From: JAHEIJ01 sp040235565
GTDB lineage: Bacteria; Pseudomonadota; Gammaproteobacteria; UBA6429; Thiohalophilaceae
DNA: 22,280 nt
Reading direction: 5' to 3'
Assembly: GCA_040235565.1 (NCBI GenBank)
Contig: JBECLA010000015.1
Location: 1-22,280 of the forward strand
This document shows, piece by piece, positions 14,387-22,280 of this stretch. The stretch's first letter is position 1, and each line of letters begins with the position of its first letter. Made by a program: the position numbers and the translations under genes. Below the pieces are notes generated by a model that saw nothing but the letters and a program-made list of their open reading frames with translations, was not told where the DNA came from and did no database searches.

Positions 14387-17119
14387 ATGAATGCTGCGAT
14401 AACAATAATTACTGATAACAGCCTGCGTAACATGTGGCGGCATGTAATACATTGTTGTCATGAATCAACGTTTATTCTCGCTGTATTGATAATTCCTGCA
14501 ATCCTAAGTCTTGCTGGTTGTGGTGGCGGTGCCAGCAACGAAGCCAATCCTGGCGCTGGTTCAACGACAGCGCCGACGGGGTATTTTGGACCACCAGAAC
14601 GCGATCCCTTTGTGGCGGCCTATAAAGAATATGTCTGGGATAATCTGGTCGCGTCAAATCGTTGTGGGGGTTGTCACGGTACTGGTGGACAAGCACCAAC
14701 CTTTGTACGTAATGATGATATTAATCGTGCTGCTGATCAGGCTCTGACCGTTACAAACACAACTTTTCCTGAGCAATCTATATTAGTAAGTAAGGTTGGT
14801 GGCGGTCATAACTGCTGGTTGTCAAATAATTCTTCCTGCGCGACTGTCATGACCGGTTATATTCAGGACTGGCTTAATGCCGTGGGTGCCGGTGTAGGTG
14901 GACGTGACATCGTCTTGACGGCTCCTCCGGATCGCGATATCAGCAGTAGTCGTACTTTCCCTGCCAGTCCGTTTGATAATCCCGGTAACAGCTTTGCCGA
15001 AACCGTTTATCCTCTGTTGGTGGCCAACTGCTCCGGCTGTCATTCTCCCATCGGCACTGCAGGGAGACAACAACCGTATTTTGCTTATGATGACGGCGAT
15101 CCAACCACGGATAATGATGTGATTTCATCTTATGAAGCGGCCAAGGCCAAAATGGACCTGAGTGATGCCGATATCTCACCCTTTGATCTGACGACCCTGG
15201 ATCAGGTCAATTCGTTATTGGCGGTACGGGTCAGGGAGTTACATAACTGCTGGACCGCGGACTGTGCAAGTGATGCTTTTGACATGGCGACAGCCATACG
15301 CGCCTTTGCCGGTGTTATTCCCTCCGTGGTGGTTGATCCCACGCTTGTTACCAGCCGCGCCCTGCTGTTCTCGGAAGATTGTGATTCACTGGGGTATTGT
15401 GTTGTTGCCAGTGGCGGTAATCGCTATGAAAATAATCTTATTGCTTTGTGGGAGTTCAAGGAAGGTACAGGCACTACCGTCGACGATGTGAGCGGTGTTA
15501 ACCCACCAATCAATCTTGAATTGTCAGGTAATGTCAATTGGCTGGGAGGTTATGGGCTGGAATTCAATGGTGGTAAAGCCCAGGACATCAGTGGAGCTAG
15601 CAGTCGACTCAATGCAAGTATTAATCCGGCTGTAGCCGGTGGTAGCGGTCGATATTCTATTGAGGCCTGGGTTGTACCAGATAATGTGACGCAGGAAGAG
15701 AGCAATATCGTCAGTTATTCAGGTAATAATGATACGGGGCGTAATTTTACCCTCGGTCAGACCATGTATAACTATGACTACATGCATCTTTCCACAACCA
15801 CGCCGGATCCCATCAATGATGTCCTGTCGACACCCGATGCAGATGAAGTGCTACAGGCGACTCAGCAACATGTGGTCACGACGTTCGATCCCGTCAATGG
15901 GCGACGCATTTACGTTAACGGGGCTTTGACCAATGCGGTCGATCCTTTTGCTGGAGGAGGTCTGACGGACTGGGATGATACTTATGCGTTTGTGTTGGGG
16001 AACGAGGTATCCGATGATCGTCCCTGGCTTGGCAAGATGCGCCTTGTTGCTATTCATGATGAAGCTCTTACTCATGAACAGATTTTGCAAAACTTTGAAG
16101 CAGGTGTGGGCGAGAAGTATTTCCTTTTATTCGGCATAGGTCATATTCCGGGGATTCCGGCTGACAGCTACATCATGTTCGAGGTCAGTCAGTTCGACAG
16201 TTACAGCTACCTGTTCTATAAACCAACATTCATTAATCTGGATCCCACTGTTGTGCCGAATGGAATTGCCATTCAGGGCATGCGTATTGGCGTAAATGGT
16301 TCTGTACCCGTCGTAGGCCAGGCTTACAGCCGACTCGATACCGTGATTGACGGCAGTAACTATACAGTCGCAGAGGGACAGCCCCTGTCTAACCTGGGAA
16401 CTGTCATTCCGCTGGAACGCGGCATGCAGGCGGGTAATCCGGATGAGTTCTTCCTGACCTTTGAAGTCCTGGGTACGGCGTCGCAGCCATTTATTGAACC
16501 GACCCCCTCTGCGCCGCCGTTGATTGATCCGGCACCTGTACCGGATATCGGTTTCCGTACCTTTGAAGAAATCAGCGCCAGTATGTCTGCCCTGACCGGT
16601 GTGAGTGCCAGCAACAGCGCAGTGCGTGCCACCTACAGTACCTATATTCAGCAGTTACCCTCGGTGGAAAATATTGAAGGTTTCCTGCCGTCCCACCAGA
16701 TGGCGATCGCCCAGCTGGCCCTGACCTACTGTAGCGAGCTGGTGGATAACAACGGATCGATCGGACGCGATACTTATTTCCCCGGTTTTGACTTCAATCA
16801 GACTGCCGGGACAGCTTTCGATACCATGCCGGAACGCCAGTCAGTACTGGATCCCTTGATGCAACGCATGCTGAACGTTGATCCGGTTAATGGCAGTCTG
16901 GTGACGCAGCCGGATGAGGCTGAGATGCGCGGTCTGCTGGGCGCTAATGGGCCACAGAATTTACTTGGGCTTGTTGGCGATACGTCTGATGATTTCAACA
17001 GTCTCATCGACACCATGACACTGTGTCTGCCCGGATGTAACACGACGGCCCGTACCCGGGAAGTAGTTAAAGCCAGTTGTGCCGCGGTACTGGGTAGTGC
17101 GGCAACGATGGTGCAATAG
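14387..17119 (+). CDS. Di-haem c LamG-domain lipoprotein
   Basis: A 910-aa protein with a lipoprotein signal ending in SLAGC (lipidated Cys45). Two haem c units follow: CGGCH (93-97) and CSGCH (215-219). Each is trailed by an HNCW motif (141-144 and 286-289) and a further Cys, so the cytochrome unit looks duplicated. A LamG/concanavalin-A-like domain spans about 350-575 (NLIALWEFKEGTGTTVDDVSG to GKMRLVAIHDEALTHEQI). The next 150 residues are beta-rich and unassigned. The last 200 residues are helical, contain several Cys, and recall the C-terminal part of DUF1592-type proteins. LamG domains bind glycans or mediate adhesion, so this may be a surface or periplasmic redox protein that docks to a polymer (inference). 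It lies 65 bases after the previous gene and 29 bases before the Tat gene. The start is not fixed by a strong Shine-Dalgarno; Met16 is an alternative. Confidence 0.85.
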   Translation: MNAAITIITDNSLRNMWRHVIHCCHESTFILAVLIIPAILSLAGCGGGASNEANPGAGSTTAPTGYFGPPERDPFVAAYKEYVWDNLVASNRCGGCHGTGGQAPTFVRNDDINRAADQALTVTNTTFPEQSILVSKVGGGHNCWLSNNSSCATVMTGYIQDWLNAVGAGVGGRDIVLTAPPDRDISSSRTFPASPFDNPGNSFAETVYPLLVANCSGCHSPIGTAGRQQPYFAYDDGDPTTDNDVISSYEAAKAKMDLSDADISPFDLTTLDQVNSLLAVRVRELHNCWTADCASDAFDMATAIRAFAGVIPSVVVDPTLVTSRALLFSEDCDSLGYCVVASGGNRYENNLIALWEFKEGTGTTVDDVSGVNPPINLELSGNVNWLGGYGLEFNGGKAQDISGASSRLNASINPAVAGGSGRYSIEAWVVPDNVTQEESNIVSYSGNNDTGRNFTLGQTMYNYDYMHLSTTTPDPINDVLSTPDADEVLQATQQHVVTTFDPVNGRRIYVNGALTNAVDPFAGGGLTDWDDTYAFVLGNEVSDDRPWLGKMRLVAIHDEALTHEQILQNFEAGVGEKYFLLFGIGHIPGIPADSYIMFEVSQFDSYSYLFYKPTFINLDPTVVPNGIAIQGMRIGVNGSVPVVGQAYSRLDTVIDGSNYTVAEGQPLSNLGTVIPLERGMQAGNPDEFFLTFEVLGTASQPFIEPTPSAPPLIDPAPVPDIGFRTFEEISASMSALTGVSASNSAVRATYSTYIQQLPSVENIEGFLPSHQMAIAQLALTYCSELVDNNGSIGRDTYFPGFDFNQTAGTAFDTMPERQSVLDPLMQRMLNVDPVNGSLVTQPDEAEMRGLLGANGPQNLLGLVGDTSDDFNSLIDTMTLCLPGCNTTARTREVVKASCAAVLGSAATMVQ

Positions 17120-17148
17120 CGAAAAAGAATGACAAGAGATATCTGACG

Positions 17149-18798
17149 ATGGCAAAGAAACGTAAACATTTCCAGGTTGATGAGCCTCTGCGACACCCGG
17201 ATCACCCGCGCCCGGTCAGTCGGCGTGATTTTATCCGCCAGGGATTCATGACCGGGGCGGCGGCGGTCACCACCGGCAGTGTGTTCAGCCTGTTTACTAG
17301 TCCCCGTGCGGCGTATGCGGCGGTGTCCTCGGATCTCGAAGCCCTGCAAACCGATATTAACAACCGTGGCAATATTAACTGTGCCTTGGGTGGCGTTGCC
17401 GGGGCGGATCTGAAAGTCCCGTTTATCTGTTTTGACCTGGCGGGTGGGGCCAATCTGGCAGGTTCCAACGTTCTGGTTGGCCAGGGGCCGGAACAGACCG
17501 ACTTTTTGTCGACCGCCGGTTACAGCAAACTTGGTTTACCCGGTGACATGATTCCGGGACTGGACGATACCAATTTCACCCTGTTGAATCCGAGTGATGG
17601 CCTGTTCGTTAATGATGAACTTGGGCTGCTGTTCCACGCCGATAGTGCCATGCTGGCCGGGATCCGGCAAAAAGCCGGTTCGGCTTTGACCGTTGGCGGT
17701 ATCGATGGGGCGGTGATTCCGGCCCGCTCTGATAATGATACCGGCAATAATCCGCACAACCCGATGTACGGTATCGCCGCCGCGGGCGCCAAGGGTGGGG
17801 TGGTCACCTTGATAGGTTCCCGCAGTTCCGACTCGGGTGGCAATTCCATGGCGCCGGCGGCACTGATCAATCCGGAGATTCGTCCGACCAAGGTGGATCG
17901 ACCCAGTGATGTGACCGGGATGGTGGATGTCGGCGATCTGACTGCGATTCTGAGCGATCCGGCAGACGTCTCGGCGGTGATGGAATCCATGGCACGGATC
18001 AGTCACAAGAAGATGTCACTCGGAGCCATTGATACCGGAGTGACCCGTGACGAGGTGATCAAGGATCTGGTGCGCTGTGGCTACCTGAAAGCCGCAGATA
18101 TTGCCGATCGCTTTGCCGGTGTCGATGTGAATCCGGATGATCGTACTACCAGTCAAATCATTGTCGGCCCCGGCGGGATCTTTACGGAAGCTGAATTCGA
18201 TGGTGACGGAGAGTTTCGCAAGACCGCCTCGGTGATGAAGATGGTGATCGACGGTCACGCCGGTGCCGGTTGTATCACCATGGGTGGTTATGATTACCAT
18301 ACCGGGGACCGTTCCACCGGTGAACTACGGGATATACGCGCCGGGCGCTGTATTGGTGCCTGTCTGGCCTATGCTGCTATTGTTGGTCGGCCGTTGATGA
18401 TTTACGTCTTCAGCGACGGTTCGGTGTTCAGTAACGGCAGTACGGATGGTTCAGCCAATGGTCGCGGCAAGGGCGTCTGGACCGGGGATAATTCATCCAC
18501 GGCGGCTTCTTTCTTCCTGGCTTATAACCCGAATGGCACCGTCGATAAATTCAACAGTGGAATTCTGGATAATTCACATCGCCAGATTGGGCGTTTCACC
18601 AGCGACGCCTCTGTGGTGACTTCCTCGAGTCCGGCGGCCAACAACGTCAATTTGCTGGTCAATACGGTGGTATTGAATTACATGGCGTTGAATGGCGATA
18701 TCGCACCCGGTAACACGGGGGCCTTTACCTCGTTGTTCCCGAATCACGGATTGACAAGTCTGGAAAGTCTGATTGCCTACGGCTCAATTACTACCTGA
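17149..18798 (+). CDS. Tat-exported DUF1501-like protein
   Basis: A 549-aa protein with a twin-arginine signal SRRDFIRQGF (24-33), then a hydrophobic stretch and an AYA cleavage region near residue 57. Export in folded form suggests a bound metal or cofactor. The mature part follows the plan of the DUF1501 family (alkaline-phosphatase/sulfatase fold): FDLAGGANLAGSNVLVG near 95-111, LFVNDELGLLFHADSAML near 152-169 (compare the usual LHPALAPL..G.LAVV), MGGYDYHTGDR near 378-388 (compare GGWDTH), and MIYVFSDGSVFSNG near 417-430 (compare VVVSEFGRT). The canonical Trp-Asp-Thr-His is replaced by Tyr-Asp-Tyr-His, so it is a divergent member. No CxxCH is present. DUF1501 genes usually pair with haem-containing DUF1549/1553 or DUF1592/1588 genes, as apparently here. 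Family call is by motif only. Confidence 0.72.
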   Translation: MAKKRKHFQVDEPLRHPDHPRPVSRRDFIRQGFMTGAAAVTTGSVFSLFTSPRAAYAAVSSDLEALQTDINNRGNINCALGGVAGADLKVPFICFDLAGGANLAGSNVLVGQGPEQTDFLSTAGYSKLGLPGDMIPGLDDTNFTLLNPSDGLFVNDELGLLFHADSAMLAGIRQKAGSALTVGGIDGAVIPARSDNDTGNNPHNPMYGIAAAGAKGGVVTLIGSRSSDSGGNSMAPAALINPEIRPTKVDRPSDVTGMVDVGDLTAILSDPADVSAVMESMARISHKKMSLGAIDTGVTRDEVIKDLVRCGYLKAADIADRFAGVDVNPDDRTTSQIIVGPGGIFTEAEFDGDGEFRKTASVMKMVIDGHAGAGCITMGGYDYHTGDRSTGELRDIRAGRCIGACLAYAAIVGRPLMIYVFSDGSVFSNGSTDGSANGRGKGVWTGDNSSTAASFFLAYNPNGTVDKFNSGILDNSHRQIGRFTSDASVVTSSSPAANNVNLLVNTVVLNYMALNGDIAPGNTGAFTSLFPNHGLTSLESLIAYGSITT

Positions 18799-18936
18799 TA
18801 CCAGGTGGGGGGGGAGTGCTCCCGTGCGTCGCCGATGTACAGGTACCTGATTAGATGGTCTACTTTTTTCCGACTTGCCCGCTGTGGAAAATATGCTTAT
18901 GGTGGCGGCAAATTCCTGTTTCCATCACAATGTCAG

Positions 18937-19953
18937 ATGTTTAACTCCCTGTCGTTCTCGTTTGCCATCCTGCTGATGTTGGTTTTGCCTGGAGAGGCAA
19001 TGGCAGACTGGCTCAAGCGGGAGCAAGCCATCATGGGAACGCGGATTGCGGTCGAGTTCTGGGACGAGGACAGCCGCCATGCCGAGCAATGTGCCGAACA
19101 GGTCTTCAGCGAAATGCGGCGCATTGACGCCTTGATGAGCCCCTACAAACCGGATAGCGAACTTTCACATATCAACCGGCAGGCGGCCAAAGGCGCAATT
19201 CAAATCAGCGAAGAGATGGTTAATTTGCTGAAAAAGTCGTTGCACATATCAGAGCTGTCAAACGGTGCATTTGATATTACCTTTTCCAGCGTAGGCTATC
19301 TGTATAACTACCGGGAAGGCATCAGGCCTACCGAACAGGAAATCCAGCAATCCCTGCCGGCCATTGATTACCACCATGTGTTGCTGGATGAGAAAACCCG
19401 CAGCATTCGCTTTACGCAGTCCGGTGTTCGGATTGATCTGGGTGGTATCGCCAAGGGCTACGCGGTCGACAACGGCATTGCCATTCTGGCTGCCTGCGGG
19501 ATCAAGGGTGGCCTGGTCAGTGCCGGCGGGGACAGCCGGATCCTGGGGGATCGGGGTAACCGACCGTGGATGATGGGCATCCGGCACCCGCGAAAGAAAG
19601 ATGCGGTCGCGGTCATGCTGCCATTAAGCAACACCGCCATCTCCACTTCCGGGGATTACGAACGGTTTTTTATTGAGAATGGCGAGCGTTATCATCACAT
19701 CATCAGTCCTAAAACGGGCAAATCCGTCACCAGTACCTGGAGTGCGACCGTCATCGGCCCGGATGCCACCACCACCGATGCCCTGTCGACCACGCTGTTC
19801 GTGCTGGGGCCGGAAAAGGGTCTGCAACTGATTGAATCCCTGAGCGGGATTGACGCGATAATCATCGATGCCCGGGGCCAGATGCATTATTCTTCCGGCC
19901 TGATGCCACCCGTGCCGCAACCCCCTGAGGCAGCGGCAGGAAGCCAGAAATAA
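18937..19953 (+). CDS. apbE: FAD:protein FMN transferase (ApbE family)
   Basis: Transfers FMN from FAD to a Thr/Ser of exported flavoproteins, Mg-dependent, in the periplasm. About 338 aa with a Sec signal (FSFAILLMLVLPGEAMA). Family motifs in order: MGTRIAVEF near 33-41, DALMSPYKPDSELSHIN near 64-80, SNGAFDITF near 108-116, DLGGIAKGYAVD (167-178), VSAGGDSR near 194-201, STSGDYERFF near 236-245, HHIISPKTGKSV near 253-264 and the metal-binding TTTDALSTT near 278-286. The open frame extends left to 18805, but the 44 extra residues are not signal-like; ATG at 18937 gives a normal signal peptide, with only a weak ribosome site. It has no Cys lipobox, unlike many ApbE proteins. It lies 138 bases after the DUF1501-like gene. 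No clear acceptor with the Dxx(S/T)GAT motif is encoded in this window. Confidence 0.95.
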   Translation: MFNSLSFSFAILLMLVLPGEAMADWLKREQAIMGTRIAVEFWDEDSRHAEQCAEQVFSEMRRIDALMSPYKPDSELSHINRQAAKGAIQISEEMVNLLKKSLHISELSNGAFDITFSSVGYLYNYREGIRPTEQEIQQSLPAIDYHHVLLDEKTRSIRFTQSGVRIDLGGIAKGYAVDNGIAILAACGIKGGLVSAGGDSRILGDRGNRPWMMGIRHPRKKDAVAVMLPLSNTAISTSGDYERFFIENGERYHHIISPKTGKSVTSTWSATVIGPDATTTDALSTTLFVLGPEKGLQLIESLSGIDAIIIDARGQMHYSSGLMPPVPQPPEAAAGSQK

Positions 19954-19956
19954 CCA

Positions 19957-19985
19957 TCAGGGACGAGAAAAGATTCAGGGATGAG
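19957..19985 (+). repeat. Short imperfect direct repeat after apbE
   Basis: TCAGGGACGAG (19957-19967) recurs as TCAGGGATGAG (19975-19985), ten of eleven bases identical and offset by 18. It lies just after the apbE stop in the 159-base gap. Apart from this and the ribosome site of the next gene, I see no clear promoter or terminator in the gap. Confidence 0.3.
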
Positions 19986-20100
19986 CAAATAATCTGTGAC
20001 CTACCTAACAGCCTGTAACATATTGTTTATGTAAGGTTAATCTTGGGAGAGTCTCATCCGATACAGGGTGGATAAGGATGTTTGATAAAAACTGCAGGTC

Positions 20101-20105
20101 AGAGG
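20101..20105 (+). promoter_or_regulatory. Shine-Dalgarno supporting a GTG start
   Basis: AGAGG lies seven bases before the GTG at 20113. It is the main reason for accepting a non-ATG start for the coiled-coil exported protein, whose signal peptide begins right there. Confidence 0.55.
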
Positions 20106-20112
20106 CGATAAC

Positions 20113-20655
20113 GTGAACAGCTTGAAAAATGTGACTACCTTGCTGCTCGGGATGTGCTTGTTAATGGCAACCCCTCAGCTCCCTGCCGCCGACCAGGCGG
20201 CGACTTCGCAACGGGCTCTGAACAACCAGATCCAGGATCTGAAACAGCAGGTACTGGAGTTGAATCGGGACCTGTTCCTGCTGGAAGAAGATCTGCTGTT
20301 TCCCGCCAATACCCAGTTCAGTGTGTTTCTTTCCATGGATGCCGGGCAGTTATTCGAGCTCGATTCGGTACAGTTAAAAATTGATGACAAGGTTGTTGCC
20401 AATCATCTTTATACCGAACGAGAGATCCAGGCTCTCCAGCGTGGCGGGGTGCAACGTTTATATCTAGGTAACCTCGCCTCGGGCAAACATGAACTGGTGG
20501 CTTTTTTTACCGGACAGGGGCCGAGTAAACGGGATTACCGACGTGGTACCACGGTAAATATCGAGAAGACCACGGATCCGCAATATGTCGAACTCAAGAT
20601 TACTGACAATGCGACCAAGGAACAGCCTGAATTCAACGTCAAGGTCTGGGAATAG
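20113..20655 (+). CDS. Exported coiled-coil protein of unknown function
   Basis: A 180-aa protein with a Sec signal peptide (NVTTLLLGMCLLMATPQLPA, cut near 25). A coiled-coil segment runs from about 31 to 62 (heptad-rich NNQIQDLKQQVLELNRDLFLLEEDLLFP). A beta-rich domain follows, running to the end (VQLKIDDKVVANHLY, RLYLGNLASGKHELVAFF, YVELKITD). I recall proteins of this kind sometimes being named AraC-family regulators in databases, but there is no helix-turn-helix and the protein is exported, so that name would be wrong. It starts with GTG and lies 33 bases before the TPR-type gene, so the two are probably co-transcribed. The beta domain could be a binding or carrier module; no catalytic motif is seen. 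Function unknown. Confidence 0.8.
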   Translation: MNSLKNVTTLLLGMCLLMATPQLPAADQAATSQRALNNQIQDLKQQVLELNRDLFLLEEDLLFPANTQFSVFLSMDAGQLFELDSVQLKIDDKVVANHLYTEREIQALQRGGVQRLYLGNLASGKHELVAFFTGQGPSKRDYRRGTTVNIEKTTDPQYVELKITDNATKEQPEFNVKVWE

Positions 20656-20688
20656 GCGTTCGATTTCTCAGGCCGGGTTGAGTATTCC

Positions 20689-22280
20689 ATGCGCCTTGCT
20701 TTAATTCGCCAGTTACTGCTTGCTGCAGCATTGACGTTGTCAGTGTGTTTTCCCGTGGCTGCAGAAAACGATCGAGATGATGTTGTGCGTGATTTGTCGT
20801 ATGGCGTCGCCTTGTATAACTTTTTCCAGGAAAAGTATTTCTCGGCAATTACGGATCTTATGGTCGCCCGGGAAAGACGGACGAATCAAAACCAGCCGTT
20901 TGATTCTGAATTGTTACTGGGCGGATTGTACCTGTCCTATGATTTACACACCCAGGCAGGCAAGGTGCTGGACCAGCTGGTGCAAGCGGACATTCCCGCT
21001 GAGACACGCGACAAGGCCTGGTTCAACCTGGCGAAGTTACGCTACCGTCGTGGCTTTTATCCCGAAGCGGAAGCAGCACTGACACAAATCCAGGATGGTT
21101 TGCCGGACTATCGCCAGGCTGAACGCCTCAATCTGCTCGCCAATATTTATCTGCATCAACAACAATATGATCAGGCCGCCGCTGTATTGAAGAAGTTTAC
21201 CGGTGATTCCAGTTGGGAAGCCTATGCACAGTTTAATCTCGGGGTGGCGCTGATCAGGCAGGGGAAGCTGAAAGAAGGTATTGAGCAACTGGTGCTGGTG
21301 GGTAAGTTAAAATCCGACAGCAAGGAATTGATCGCCTTGCGGGATAAGGCGAATCTGGCTCTGGGTTATGCCAACCTAAAGTATCAGCGACCAGAGGCCG
21401 CAAGCAACGCGTTCAATCGCGTGCGTCTCAATGGGCCGTTATCAAACCAGGCCTTGCTGGGTGTCGGCTGGGCGTGGAACATGCAGGCGCAATATAATAT
21501 GGCGCTCTTACCCTGGATCGAGCTCAAGTCCCGCAGCACGTTTGATCCCGCCGTGCAGGAATCCTATCTCGCCATTCCCTACAATTTCGAGAAAGTTGCC
21601 AAACCAAATCTGGCCCTGGTTTATTACACCGGAGCAACAAAAAGCTATGAAGCCCAGTTGCGTAAACTCGATGACATAGAGAAGGCAATTAACGGGGGGG
21701 AATTATTGCAGGCCCTTCAACCAGCTAATCTCGGTGATGAAACATCCCTGTCGCTTTATCGAACGAAGTTGCCATCTTCCATCACAGCACCCTACTTATA
21801 CACATTGATGGCGACACATGAATTCCAGAACGTATTGGAAAATTATCAGGATCTTTTGTATTTGCAATATGTTTTGAATCGCTGGCGTGGGGCTTTGCCA
21901 GCATACAATTTAATGTTGCAAGAACGGCGGCGCGCCTACCAGCAAAAGCTACCCGAAGTGAGCCGGGATACGCGGTTACGTAAATTGAAGCAACTTGAAG
22001 CGCAACGTGACAAGCTGGCCAGGCAGATTGTGCATGTTGAAACCAACCAGGACGTACAGGCGCTTGCCAATGTGGAAGAGCTTGAACAGTTCTCGCTGTT
22101 GGCACAGGTCAAACAACGATTGCTACAGGTAAGTAAAACACAGGACACTACAGAACTGCGTGAACGCTACAATCTGTTATACGGTCTGCTCTATTGGCAA
22201 ATTGCCGATGACTATAAACCACGCGAATGGCAACTTAAAAAAACCCTCAAGGAGCTTGATATCGCACTGGCTAATGCCCA
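20689..22280 (+). CDS. Exported TPR-type repeat protein, partial at the right edge
   Basis: At least 530 codons, open to the window end. A Sec signal peptide (LLLAAALTLSVCFPVAA, cut near 25) is followed by helical repeats of TPR type: YGVALYNFFQEKYFSAITDL, AWFNLAKLRYRRGFYPEAE, LNLLANIYLHQQQYDQAA and AQFNLGVALIRQGKLKEGI are typical helix pairs in the first 200 residues. Later, more irregular helices include a long charged, probably coiled-coil stretch (about residues 410-450, RRRAYQQKLPEV to LEAQRDKLARQI). TPR scaffolds assemble protein complexes, so this may organise the envelope proteins of the locus. Similar genes can precede ExbB/ExbD/TonB-type motors, but that region is outside the window. 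A TGATKS sequence at residues 314-319 resembles part of the ApbE target motif but lacks the Asp and lies in a helix. Confidence 0.85.
   Translation, partial: MRLALIRQLLLAAALTLSVCFPVAAENDRDDVVRDLSYGVALYNFFQEKYFSAITDLMVARERRTNQNQPFDSELLLGGLYLSYDLHTQAGKVLDQLVQADIPAETRDKAWFNLAKLRYRRGFYPEAEAALTQIQDGLPDYRQAERLNLLANIYLHQQQYDQAAAVLKKFTGDSSWEAYAQFNLGVALIRQGKLKEGIEQLVLVGKLKSDSKELIALRDKANLALGYANLKYQRPEAASNAFNRVRLNGPLSNQALLGVGWAWNMQAQYNMALLPWIELKSRSTFDPAVQESYLAIPYNFEKVAKPNLALVYYTGATKSYEAQLRKLDDIEKAINGGELLQALQPANLGDETSLSLYRTKLPSSITAPYLYTLMATHEFQNVLENYQDLLYLQYVLNRWRGALPAYNLMLQERRRAYQQKLPEVSRDTRLRKLKQLEAQRDKLARQIVHVETNQDVQALANVEELEQFSLLAQVKQRLLQVSKTQDTTELRERYNLLYGLLYWQIADDYKPREWQLKKTLKELDIALANA

Noticed and set aside
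15587..15604. D-I-S-G-A-S in the LamG domain as an ApbE flavinylation site
   Set aside because: The Asp is two rather than three residues before the Ser, the following residues do not fit, and it lies inside a beta-sandwich domain.
18807..18814. Run of eight G before apbE as a phase-variation tract
   Set aside because: It lies well upstream of the likely apbE start at 18937 and after the DUF1501-like stop, so slippage would not alter either protein. A role in promoter spacing cannot be shown.
18811..18823. GGGAGTGCTCCC as a terminator after the DUF1501-like gene
   Set aside because: The loop would be only 2-4 bases with a short stem, and the nearest T run is about 40 bases further on.
20113..20655. 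Naming the coiled-coil protein an AraC-family regulator
   Set aside because: It has a Sec signal peptide, a coiled coil and a beta-rich end, with no helix-turn-helix motif.

Overview
The window looks like the chromosome of a gammaproteobacterium, possibly a facultatively anaerobic or sulfur-oxidising Chromatiales-like lineage. This is inferred from protein style: a Pat-type acyl-CoA synthetase N-terminus, a single-chain PFOR with its dihydroorotate-dehydrogenase-like partner, and proteobacterial lipoprotein and Tat signals. GC content is around one half by eye. I see no rRNA, tRNA, insertion sequence, phage gene or CRISPR array. Coding density is high. Two protein-coding genes are cut by the window edges.

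Left part (1-6.6 kb), cytoplasmic metabolism. A Pat/acetate-CoA-ligase-like gene (minus, cut at base 1) stands divergent to a class II histone-deacetylase-fold gene (plus); together they could write and erase protein lysine acylation. A minus-strand operon follows: nifJ (pyruvate:ferredoxin/flavodoxin oxidoreductase) and, two bases after its stop, a dihydroorotate-dehydrogenase-like flavoprotein. A near-perfect FNR/Anr-type box lies about 140 bp upstream of nifJ, fitting an oxygen-labile enzyme.

Right part (6.6-22.3 kb) is a divergent block in which every product carries an export signal. The leftward arm, in transcription order, encodes: a di-haem lipoprotein related to the hydrazine synthase alpha subunit (HzsA-like); an SH3b-plus-beta-barrel protein; a second beta-barrel protein; a TlpA-type thioredoxin; a tiny DUF4266-like lipoprotein; and a DUF3570-like outer-membrane protein. 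The rightward arm encodes: a mono-haem protein resembling the DUF1588/DUF1585 part of Planctomycete/Myxobacterial cytochromes; a di-haem LamG lipoprotein; a Tat-exported DUF1501-like protein; an ApbE-type FAD:protein FMN transferase; a coiled-coil exported protein; and a TPR-type exported protein that runs off the end. About 410 bp separate the first start codons of the two arms.

The block carries five CxxCH haem sites, a flavinylation enzyme, a periplasmic thiol enzyme and three predicted outer-membrane barrels. My reading is that it encodes an uncharacterised envelope redox system; substrate and electron path cannot be read from the sequence. It is the best candidate here for an undescribed system.
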